DNA from: an uncultured Ruminococcus sp.
Lineage (GTDB): Bacteria > Bacillota_A > Clostridia > Oscillospirales > Acutalibacteraceae
Reading direction: 5' to 3'
Length of the DNA: 9,598 nucleotides
Assembly: GCA_902773395.1 (NCBI GenBank)
Contig: CACYEJ010000273.1
Location: forward strand, 1-9,598
Shown piece after piece: positions 1-6,768 of the stretch. The position numbers were made by a program, and so were the translations under genes. Within the stretch, counting starts at the first letter, position 1. Each line of letters starts with the position of its first letter. Below the pieces are notes generated by a model, which had not been told where the DNA came from, made no database searches, and worked only from the letters and a program-made list of their open reading frames with translations.

Positions 1-2
1 AT

Positions 3-947
3 TGGCGAGGCGAAAAGTCTAAGTATGATGAAAATGTAACGGGTAACTCCAACAGTGAGGTTCGTTACCGTGACTGGGATAATTTGCAGTACTGGTTTCG
101 TGGCGTTGAGAATTTCGCTCCGTGGGTAAACAAGATTCACTTTGTAACATGGGGGCACACTCCCAAGTGGCTTGACACATCGCACCCGAAGCTCAATATT
201 GTAAATCACAAGGATTACATTCCGGAAAAATATCTGCCCACGTTCAGCTCGCATACGATTGAGCTGAATCTCCATAGAATAGAGGGGCTTTCCGAACAAT
301 TTGTATATTTCAATGACGATATGTTTCTTACAGCGCCAGTTAAGCCGGAGGATTTTTTTTACAATGGTTTACCCTGCGATACATTTGCGCTTGACTGTAT
401 TTGTTTTAACAAGGACAGCGCAGGATTTTTCAACGGCGCAGATATTATGATTATAAACGAACATTTTGACAAGAAACAGGCGATGAAGCAGAATTTTACA
501 AAATGGTTTAATCCGAAGAATAACTTTAGAAACATTCTTCGAACGGTACTTCTTATGCCGTGGCACTGGTTTCCGGGGTTTTATTACCAGCACACCCCGA
601 ACAGTTTTTTGAAAGCAACCTTTGAGGAGCTATGGGAAAAGGAGTTTGATATTCTCGACAGCACTTGTATGGATAAATTCAGAAAAACGGGCAACGTCAA
701 TCAGTGGCTTATGAAATATTGGCAGCTTGCGGCGGGGGATTTTGTTGTTAGAAAAGACAGTTTTGCTGTGTGTTATCATTTAAAAGAAAATAATTATCAG
801 GATATGTTGAAAGATATTATTTCAATGAAGCATAATATGATATGTATTAATGATACGGCTGAAACGATAGATTTTGAAAATAAGAAAGTGGGAGTAAAGC
901 AGGCGTTTGAAAAGCTGCTGCCGGAAAAGAGTAAGTTTGAGAAATAG
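3..947 (+). CDS. Stealth-family sugar-phosphate transferase, 5' end cut by window edge
   Basis: This is a partial Stealth protein, a family that transfers a hexose-1-phosphate from a nucleotide sugar to a hydroxyl of a glycan, making phosphodiester-linked capsule or wall polymers (family knowledge). The frame is open from base 3. Codons before the TTG at 84 read in family style, including RYRD at 63-74, so 84 is an internal codon and the true start lies off the left edge. Visible in order are conserved region CR2 (RYRD, then WVNKIHFVTWG and the acidic FNDDMF near 308-330), CR3 (FYYQHTPNSFLK, about 580-615, through QLAAGDF), and a CR4-like tail (INDT to LPEKSKFE, about 843-941). CR1, normally WVDG-containing, is missing, probably only a few tens of residues. 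There is no signal peptide or membrane segment, so it is likely cytoplasmic. A YfhO gene follows after 69 nt, which supports a surface-polymer role. The exact sugar and acceptor cannot be read from sequence. Confidence 0.9.
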   Translation, partial: WRGEKSKYDENVTGNSNSEVRYRDWDNLQYWFRGVENFAPWVNKIHFVTWGHTPKWLDTSHPKLNIVNHKDYIPEKYLPTFSSHTIELNLHRIEGLSEQFVYFNDDMFLTAPVKPEDFFYNGLPCDTFALDCICFNKDSAGFFNGADIMIINEHFDKKQAMKQNFTKWFNPKNNFRNILRTVLLMPWHWFPGFYYQHTPNSFLKATFEELWEKEFDILDSTCMDKFRKTGNVNQWLMKYWQLAAGDFVVRKDSFAVCYHLKENNYQDMLKDIISMKHNMICINDTAETIDFENKKVGVKQAFEKLLPEKSKFEK

Positions 948-1002
948 CGGATTTGTCGTTTATATAAAAAATATAAGCTTTCGAATATCAACCCCGCTTG
1001 TT

Positions 1003-1009
1003 AGGAGGT
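1003..1009 (+). promoter_or_regulatory. Ribosome binding site deciding a TTG start
   Basis: AGGAGGT lies 7 nt upstream of TTG at 1017. There is no in-frame ATG near this site, and the following residues form the hydrophilic tail that precedes the first membrane segment. This makes TTG the best start for the YfhO-type gene. Confidence 0.8.
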
Positions 1010-1016
1010 AAAATAA

Positions 1017-3701
1017 TTGTCAAATAAAAATAATAGTGAAAATGAAAATAAAAACGAAAACATAAATCCCGAAAATAAAACGGAATCCCCTTCAAAAAAG
1101 AAAGTCAAGCCTACTAGAAACTTGGCTAATCTAAAGCAAAAGGGCGAAAAGGATACAAAGATTTTTCTTATATTAGCGTTCTTTGTTCCGTTCCTGATAA
1201 TGGGAGCAATGTTCGTAAGGGCAAAGGTTTATCCCTTTGGCGACAGGCAGGTTATGTTCTCCGACTGCAAGCAGCAATATCTTCCCTTTTTGAAAGAGTT
1301 TCAGAGGAAGCTCAAAAACGGCGACTCTATGCTGTATAGCTGGGGCAATGGATTTGGTACTAACTTTATTGCGATGATTGGTTACTATATTGCAAGTCCG
1401 CTAAATCTGTTGACACTTATTGTTCCTATGAAATATATTCGTGAGGCAATGGCTGTATTTATGATGACGAAAGTCGGCTTTGCGAGTCTGTTTACTGCGA
1501 TGTTCCTAAAACACGTTTACAAGAGAAATGACCTTTCGCTGGTTGCGTTTGGCTGCTGCTACGCTTTTTGTGATTTTATTCTAGGTTATTATTGGAACGT
1601 AATATGGCTTGACAGTGTTGCTCTTCTGCCGCTGGTAGCTCTTGGTATGTATTGTGTTGTTTGCGAAAATAAATTTAAAATGTATGTAATCGCACTTGCA
1701 CTTAGTTTCTTTTCAAGCTATTATATAGGATATATGATTTGCCTGTTTACGGCAATTTGGTTTGTAGTTGTTAATCTTATAAGCTATAAGAAGAAATTCG
1801 AGCTTGTTACCTTCTGCGAGAATTTGCTTAAAGTTGCCCTTTACTCTGTCATTGCCCTGATGATGACGCTGCCTGTTACGCTGCCTTCGCTTATTCAGCT
1901 AAATTATACTGTAGGCACGGATGACGCATTCCCCGAAAAGCTGGAGCTGTATAATAACTTTGCCGAAATTGCCGCAAATTTGCTGAGCTTTCATCAGCCT
2001 ACGACAATGGAGGGTTTGCCTAACGTTGGTACGGGTATGTTCTGCATTATGCTTATTGCAGTGTTTATTCGTTCAAAGAATATTCGCATTAGAGAAAAGG
2101 TGTTGTACCTTTCGCTGCTTGTATTTTTGTTCGTAAGTCTTAATCTTAACGTGTTGGATTATATTTGGCATGGTTTCCATTATCCGAATCTTATTCCTTC
2201 GAGATTTGCATTTTTGTTCAGCTTTGTTTTGGTAATTACTGCGTATAGAGCCTTTACTGCTTTTGTGGAGCTTGACAAAAAAGATATCATCGGTTTGTGC
2301 ATTATGGCATCTGTGATGATTTGTATTTCTGTGTTCTATCTGGAACAAAAGGCAATTCTTGGCAGTACAATTGTGGCAGCTTTGTATATTGTGTTCATGC
2401 TGCTTTACGAAATGGACTTGCTCGACCGTACTCTCCTTACTGTGTTTGTTAGTCTTGCAATTGTAGCAGAGATGTGTGTACGCTGTGGAATCGGCGTTGA
2501 TACAGTCGGCACAACTAGTCATGTTGGTTATCCCGATAAAGAAGAGCAGGTGCAGGAGCTTCTCACTCTTGCAAAAGAGGATAATCCAGCAGAATTCTAC
2601 AGAACTGAACAGACTAATTTCTCCGTAAAAAATGACGGCATGATGTACGGCTACAACGGAATAGGTCAGTTCTCGTCTACGTCTTATAAAACACTCATCG
2701 ACTTTACAAGCGATTTTGGTATTGTTTCGAAGAGAAGCAGCTATCAGTATCTTTTGACAACGCCTGTAATCTCAATGATGTCGAATGTAAAATATATTAT
2801 TTGCAGAGATGGCTACACCGCTGATGACAATTCGCTTGTGCTGTATAAGACCTCTACAGACGGCGAAGTTAAAATGTATGAGAATAAATATTATCTTCCT
2901 ATTGGATATATGGCTGAAGATAAAATAAATAAAGTAAGCCTTGCAAACGATTCTGTTTTTGTCACTCAAAATAAGGTTTTGTCGGCAGTGTCGGGCGTTA
3001 ATGAAAAAGTGTATACGCTGCTCACTCCCGATTCGTTCAACTGCGATAATATGCACTCGAAAAAGGAGTCGGGCGGAATATATTCCTACAGCCTGCTTGA
3101 TAAAGACAGTTCCGGAACAATTTCCGTTACGTACAAAGCACCTAAGGACGGTATGCTTTACGCATGGGCAAATGTAAAATCCGATACGGAAGTTCAGGTG
3201 GTGAGCAGTCACATTAACCACACCTACGATGTAGACGGACAGAGATATATTTTCCCACTGGGCTATTACAAAAAGGGCGAAACTGTGGAGCTTCGAGTTG
3301 ATGCAGGCAGCGACAATACTAACAAAATTGCTGCGGCATACCTTAATGAAGATGTTCTCGAAAAGGCATGGAGCAGCTTAGCAGATGAGGGACTTAATGT
3401 AACAAAATATACCAGCACAAAGATTGAGGGAAATATAGACGTAGGCAGCAGCGGTACTCTGTTGACGTCTATTCCATACGAAAAAGGCTGGAAGCTGTAC
3501 GTTGACGGCAAGAGAACGGAAACCTCAATGGCAATGAACGCTTTTCTTACAGCAAAGCTTGAAGCGGGTCATCATGACATTGAGCTTGTGTACTGTCCGG
3601 AGGGATTTGTTGCCGGCTGTGTAATGGGCGTAATTGGATTTGCGGCATTTGTGGCTTTGTGGCTGTATGATGCCCGCAAGAAACAGAAAATAAAAAAATA
3701 A
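1017..3701 (+). CDS. YfhO-family multispanning membrane glycosyltransferase
   Basis: This 894-residue protein matches the YfhO family of GT-C-fold membrane enzymes. In Bacillus and Listeria, YfhO takes a sugar from a polyprenyl-phosphate carrier on the outer membrane face and adds it to lipoteichoic acid (family knowledge). Residues 1-48 are an Asn/Glu/Lys-rich cytoplasmic tail. The first membrane segment is about 49-67. Just after it comes a conserved first-loop stretch with FSDCKQQYLPF (81-91), where Asp83 is the candidate catalytic residue of the GT-C type. Many further membrane segments run to about residue 490. An extracytoplasmic beta-rich domain follows, with the family-typical C-terminal PYEKGWKLYVDGK near 820-832, then a last membrane segment (about 863-884) and a basic tail. 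Length is normal for the family. It follows the Stealth gene by 69 nt and precedes a CsbB-like GT2 gene, its usual functional partner. The acceptor polymer is inferred, not shown. Confidence 0.88.
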   Translation: MSNKNNSENENKNENINPENKTESPSKKKVKPTRNLANLKQKGEKDTKIFLILAFFVPFLIMGAMFVRAKVYPFGDRQVMFSDCKQQYLPFLKEFQRKLKNGDSMLYSWGNGFGTNFIAMIGYYIASPLNLLTLIVPMKYIREAMAVFMMTKVGFASLFTAMFLKHVYKRNDLSLVAFGCCYAFCDFILGYYWNVIWLDSVALLPLVALGMYCVVCENKFKMYVIALALSFFSSYYIGYMICLFTAIWFVVVNLISYKKKFELVTFCENLLKVALYSVIALMMTLPVTLPSLIQLNYTVGTDDAFPEKLELYNNFAEIAANLLSFHQPTTMEGLPNVGTGMFCIMLIAVFIRSKNIRIREKVLYLSLLVFLFVSLNLNVLDYIWHGFHYPNLIPSRFAFLFSFVLVITAYRAFTAFVELDKKDIIGLCIMASVMICISVFYLEQKAILGSTIVAALYIVFMLLYEMDLLDRTLLTVFVSLAIVAEMCVRCGIGVDTVGTTSHVGYPDKEEQVQELLTLAKEDNPAEFYRTEQTNFSVKNDGMMYGYNGIGQFSSTSYKTLIDFTSDFGIVSKRSSYQYLLTTPVISMMSNVKYIICRDGYTADDNSLVLYKTSTDGEVKMYENKYYLPIGYMAEDKINKVSLANDSVFVTQNKVLSAVSGVNEKVYTLLTPDSFNCDNMHSKKESGGIYSYSLLDKDSSGTISVTYKAPKDGMLYAWANVKSDTEVQVVSSHINHTYDVDGQRYIFPLGYYKKGETVELRVDAGSDNTNKIAAAYLNEDVLEKAWSSLADEGLNVTKYTSTKIEGNIDVGSSGTLLTSIPYEKGWKLYVDGKRTETSMAMNAFLTAKLEAGHHDIELVYCPEGFVAGCVMGVIGFAAFVALWLYDARKKQKIKK

Positions 3702-3809
3702 AGATATCAAGAGTGGAGAGTTGATGATTCAGAGCGGATTTCATTTAAAGAATCATGAAAGTATCTGTCCGAACGCAACTCTCCGTTTGTTATATATCAG
3801 GAGGTAAAT
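3702..3809 (+). promoter_or_regulatory. Structured intergenic leader with nested inverted repeats
   Basis: The spacer between the YfhO and GT2 genes contains a perfect 9-bp inverted repeat (GGAGAGTTG at 3715-3723 with CAACTCTCC at 3776-3784) that would close a 70-nt structure. Inside it, ATGATTC (3724-3730) can pair with GAATCAT (3750-3756). Alternatively TTTCAT (3739-3744) pairs with ATGAAA (3755-3760), extended by CGGA (3735-3738) with TCCG (3768-3771). The two inner folds share bases 3755-3756 and exclude each other. The ribosome site AGGAGGT (3799-3805) lies just beyond the closing stem. There is no U-tract after the stem, so it is not an obvious terminator. It could be an mRNA processing or stability element, a translation-control leader, or a small repeat element. 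No function is demonstrated. Confidence 0.4.
3711..3738 (+). repeat. Short run of GAGNNNA heptamers in intergenic DNA
   Basis: Four consecutive 7-nt units can be read in register: GAGTGGA (3711), GAGTTGA (3718), TGATTCA (3725) and GAGCGGA (3732). Three of four fit GAGNNNA. The same pattern, in a much longer run, forms the array at 9375-9577, so the two places may carry members of one repeat family. With only four units here, chance in purine-rich DNA is not excluded. Confidence 0.4.
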
Positions 3810-4748
3810 ATGGACTTAATATCTATAGTTGTACCTTGCTGCAATGAGCAGGAAGCACTGCCGGCATTTTACAAGGAAATTCACAGAATTTCTAAGAACA
3901 TGAACGAGGTTGAATTCGAGTTTATTTTCGTTGATGACGGCTCAAAGGATAAAACACTTTCTATGCTAAAATATCTTCACAAAAAGGACAAGCGAGCAAG
4001 GTTTATTTCATTTTCACGCAACTTCGGAAAAGAGGCAGGAATGCTAGCCGGACTGGAGGCTGCGAAGGGCGACTACATTGCAATAATGGACGCTGATTTG
4101 CAAGACCCCCCGTCACTGCTGCCGCAAATGTACGAGATAGTTAAAAGCGGAGAATATGACTGCGTTGCTACAAGACGCACAACGAGAAAGGGCGAGCCGC
4201 CGATTCGTTCGTTTTTTGCGAGAATGTTCTATAAGATTATCAACAAAATGAGTGATGCGGACATTGTGGACGGTGCACGTGATTTCCGTTTAATGCGGCG
4301 TAGAATGGTTGACGCAATTTTGTCGATGAAGGAGTACAACCGATTCTCAAAGGGGATATTCGGGTGGGTTGGTTTTAAGACAAAGTGGCTGGAATATGTA
4401 AATGTGGAGCGTGTTGCCGGAGAAACAAAGTGGTCATTCTGGAAGCTGTTTAAATATTCGGTGGAGGGGATAATGGCGTTTTCCACAACACCGCTGTATA
4501 TGTCGTCAATAATGGGCTTTGTGGTATGTTTTATTACATTTATATTGGCATGCTTTTATGCAATAAAAAAATTGGTGTTTGGTGACCCGACTGCCGGATT
4601 TCCAACGCTCATATGTGTGATAATATTTTTGGGCGGAGTGCAGTTGATTGGTATTGGAGTTGTGGGAATGTACTTGTCAAAGACTTATTTGGAAACTAAG
4701 AATAGACCGGTGTATATAATAAGAGAAACGGAAGAGGATAACGAATAG
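3810..4748 (+). CDS. Polyprenyl-phosphate glycosyltransferase, GT2 family, CsbB/GtrB/DPM type
   Basis: This 312-residue inverting GT2 enzyme is predicted to move a sugar from a nucleotide donor to undecaprenyl phosphate at the inner membrane face. The N-terminal GT-A domain shows the nucleotide-binding start (SIVVPCCNE, 5-13), VDDGSKD (41-47), SRNFGKEAG (68-76) and the metal-binding DADLQDPP (93-100, Asp93 and Asp95). Further on are DGARDFRLM and the FSKGIFGWVGF segment typical of the DPM1/GtrB subgroup. Two C-terminal membrane helices (about 231-254 and 263-290) and a charged tail match the CsbB/GtrB layout and length. The ATG at 3810 has AGGAGGT at 3799-3805. It follows YfhO, as csbB pairs with yfhO in Bacillus, so it probably supplies the lipid-linked sugar for YfhO. 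No GtrA/GtcA-type flippase gene is in the window. The sugar identity is unknown; ArnC-like or dolichyl-phosphate-mannose-synthase-like specificities are alternatives. Confidence 0.9.
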   Translation: MDLISIVVPCCNEQEALPAFYKEIHRISKNMNEVEFEFIFVDDGSKDKTLSMLKYLHKKDKRARFISFSRNFGKEAGMLAGLEAAKGDYIAIMDADLQDPPSLLPQMYEIVKSGEYDCVATRRTTRKGEPPIRSFFARMFYKIINKMSDADIVDGARDFRLMRRRMVDAILSMKEYNRFSKGIFGWVGFKTKWLEYVNVERVAGETKWSFWKLFKYSVEGIMAFSTTPLYMSSIMGFVVCFITFILACFYAIKKLVFGDPTAGFPTLICVIIFLGGVQLIGIGVVGMYLSKTYLETKNRPVYIIRETEEDNE

Positions 4749-4762
4749 TTACAAACTGTGAC
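4748..4762. promoter_or_regulatory. Weak imperfect inverted repeat before the ABC genes
   Basis: GTTACA (4748-4753) and TGTGAC (4757-4762) form an inverted repeat with one mismatch around a 3-nt centre, in the 41-nt gap between the GT2 and ABC ATPase genes. It could be an operator half-site pair. It is short and imperfect, so chance is a fair explanation. Confidence 0.15.
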
Positions 4763-4789
4763 GTAATATTAATCAAGGAGGTAATATTC

Positions 4790-5566
4790 ATGAAAGAAAT
4801 ACTAAAGGTTGATAATATTTCAAAAACCTTTAAACTGTCTTCGAAACAGCAAAAAATAGAAAAGACTAACAGCAAAATAAAAAACGCCGTAAAAGAACTC
4901 TCTTTCTCGGCATACGAGGGTGAGATATTCGGTCTGCTCGGTCCTAACGGCGCAGGAAAAACAACTACTCTCCGTATGCTTGCAACTCTCATTAAACCCG
5001 ACAGCGGCGATGCGCTCGTTGACGGAGCAAGTATAGTGAATGAGCCTAACGAGGTGAGAAGTAAGATTGGATTTTTAACCAGCGAGTTGAAGCTGGAGGA
5101 TTTCTTCACACCGGATTTTCTCTTTGACTTTTTCTCCGATTTGCATAAAGTCCCCGATGACGTGAGAGATAAACGCAAAGCGGAACTCTTCCGAAAGTTC
5201 GGTATTGATAAGTTCGCTCAGGTGAAAGTTGTTAACCTCTCAACAGGTATGAAACAGAAGGTTTCTCTCGTAGTGGCTGTGGTGCATGACCCCGATATCA
5301 TTATCTTCGATGAACCAACTAACGGTCTTGACGTAATTACCGCTAAGGTTGTGACGGATTTTCTCCTCGAACTGAAACAGCGTGGAAAAACTGTTATCGT
5401 GTCTACTCATATTTTTAGCTTGATTGAGAAGATTTGCGATAGGGTGGGTATCATCATTGACGGTCAGATGATTGTTTGCGAGGAGCTTAAAACGCTCACT
5501 AAAAATAAGCCGCTTGAGGACGTGTTCTTCGATTTGTACGCAGAAAGAAAGGGTGATGAAATATGA
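4790..5566 (+). CDS. ABC transporter ATP-binding protein, NatA/ABC-2 exporter type
   Basis: This 258-residue ATPase powers the permease encoded next. Visible motifs are Walker A GPNGAGKT (51-58), signature LSTGMKQ (150-156), Walker B IIIFDE (170-175) followed by the D-loop NGLD (178-181), and the switch His207 in STH. The Q-loop region reads GFLTSELKLED (94-104) with no glutamine, a substitution I believe also occurs in NatA-like exporters. About 15-20 extra polar, Lys/Gln-rich residues (about 17-34) sit between the first beta strand and the Walker A region. The ATG at 4790 has a full AAGGAGGT site at 4775-4782. Its stop overlaps the permease start by 4 bp (ATGA), indicating translational coupling. 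Members export sodium, drugs, peptides or polymer precursors, and the substrate here cannot be read from sequence. Confidence 0.92.
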   Translation: MKEILKVDNISKTFKLSSKQQKIEKTNSKIKNAVKELSFSAYEGEIFGLLGPNGAGKTTTLRMLATLIKPDSGDALVDGASIVNEPNEVRSKIGFLTSELKLEDFFTPDFLFDFFSDLHKVPDDVRDKRKAELFRKFGIDKFAQVKVVNLSTGMKQKVSLVVAVVHDPDIIIFDEPTNGLDVITAKVVTDFLLELKQRGKTVIVSTHIFSLIEKICDRVGIIIDGQMIVCEELKTLTKNKPLEDVFFDLYAERKGDEI

Positions 5567-6759
5567 AAAATGCCGCTTTAGTTGTGTTTAAAAAGGAGCT
5601 TTCGAGATTTTTCGGCGATAAAAGATTGCTGTTTACTACGGTGATTCTTCCCGGTCTTGCAATCTTTTTGATGTATTCTTTTATGGGTCAGGCTATGACC
5701 GCATCGTTTAGCAGTGATGATACTACTTTTAATATCGCTGTTGCGAATATGCCCTCTTCAATGAAAGACGTATTTTCAGAGGATAGATATAATATCGACA
5801 AAGCTTACATAAATGATTTAGATGACATTCGTGAAAAAATTTCCGATAAGCAGTATCAGCTTGGAATTGTCTTCCCCGATAATTTTGACGATGTTCTCAT
5901 TAACTACGAAAGCGGTAATATTGAAGATGTTGCCAATGTCGAGATTTATTATAATTCGTCCGATATTCAGTCGAGCAACGCTTACTCAGAGGACGTTTCT
6001 TTGCGCTCAGGTGTGGAAGAACAGGTAAGCAATGTGTTTAATATAAATCATCTGGAGTCGCCGGAAAGCGAAAATATCTACGACCTCGCAACAGATGAAG
6101 AGGCTTCCGGCATGCTGTTTGCAATGGTTCTTCCTATGGTGCTAATGATTATGATGTATTCTTCGTGCGTGTCATTTTCAGTTGAAAGTATCGCCGGAGA
6201 AAAGGAGAGAGGAACTATCGCTAGTCTGCTCATTACTCCAACTCCAAGAAATCAGCTCATTCTCGGTAAGGTGCTGGCTCTTTCTATAATGGCACTTTTG
6301 GGCGGATTGTCCAGCTTTATTGGAACTCTTCTCTCAATGCCAAGTCTTGTCGGAAATATCGAGGGCAGTGGCATCTCGGCAGAGTATTACAAAGTGAGTG
6401 ACTATTTGTGGCTGGTTCTAATTATCCTGTCAACAATTATACTTTTTGTTACAATTATCTCTATACTTTCAACACTTGCAAAAACTGTTAAAGAGGCATC
6501 GTCAATGGTAATGCCGATGATGATTTTAGTTATGCTGTTAACTGTCGGCTCAATGTACTCTACAGATGCAAAAGAGGAGCTTTATTGGTACTTGATTCCT
6601 GTGTATAATTCAGTGCAGAGTATGATGGGGATATTCTCCTTTAACGCATCTCCGATTAATATCCTTATAGCAACAGCAATAAATATTGTATGCTCAGCGG
6701 CTGGAATGCTGATTCTTACAAAGATGTTTAACAGCGAAAAGGTTATGTTCAGCAGATAG
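5563..6759 (+). CDS. ABC-2 type transporter permease, NatB-like
   Basis: This 398-residue membrane subunit pairs with the upstream ATPase. An N-terminal amphipathic stretch (VVFKKELSRFFGDKR) leads into membrane helix 1 (about 23-45). An extracytoplasmic domain of roughly 135 residues follows, rich in Asp/Glu/Ser. A C-terminal block then has about five helices starting near 184. The ABC-2 coupling-helix motif GEKERGT is at 212-218 and continues as IASLLITPTPRNQLILGK, typical of NatB/YhgE-type exporters. The start overlaps the ATPase stop (ATGA, 5563-5566). A weak AAGGGTG site lies at 5549-5555, so translation probably depends on coupling. A CPBP protease gene follows after 9 nt. Some relatives carry the protease fused to the permease; here the two are separate. 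The substrate is unknown. Confidence 0.88.
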   Translation: MKNAALVVFKKELSRFFGDKRLLFTTVILPGLAIFLMYSFMGQAMTASFSSDDTTFNIAVANMPSSMKDVFSEDRYNIDKAYINDLDDIREKISDKQYQLGIVFPDNFDDVLINYESGNIEDVANVEIYYNSSDIQSSNAYSEDVSLRSGVEEQVSNVFNINHLESPESENIYDLATDEEASGMLFAMVLPMVLMIMMYSSCVSFSVESIAGEKERGTIASLLITPTPRNQLILGKVLALSIMALLGGLSSFIGTLLSMPSLVGNIEGSGISAEYYKVSDYLWLVLIILSTIILFVTIISILSTLAKTVKEASSMVMPMMILVMLLTVGSMYSTDAKEELYWYLIPVYNSVQSMMGIFSFNASPINILIATAINIVCSAAGMLILTKMFNSEKVMFSR

Positions 6760-6768
6760 GGGATTGTT

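Noticed and set aside
84..86. TTG at 84 as the start of the Stealth gene
   Set aside because: The frame is open back to base 3 and the upstream codons encode conserved family residues (RYRD), so 84 is an internal Leu codon.
953..977. Promoter before the YfhO gene (TTGTCG and TATAAG)
   Set aside because: The spacing is only 13 nt and the boxes are weak matches in AT-rich DNA.
2073..3221. Two antisense ORFs of 149 codons inside the YfhO gene
   Set aside because: Both are His/Cys/Asn-rich complements of the YfhO coding strand and have no domain I recognise.
3715..3784. Rho-independent terminator between YfhO and GT2
   Set aside because: The closing stem is perfect, but the loop is long (52 nt) and no T-run follows, so termination is not supported.
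4696..5178. Antisense ORF of 160 codons over the ABC ATPase gene
   Set aside because: It lies opposite well-conserved Walker A coding sequence, is Ser-rich in shadow fashion and matches no family I recognise.
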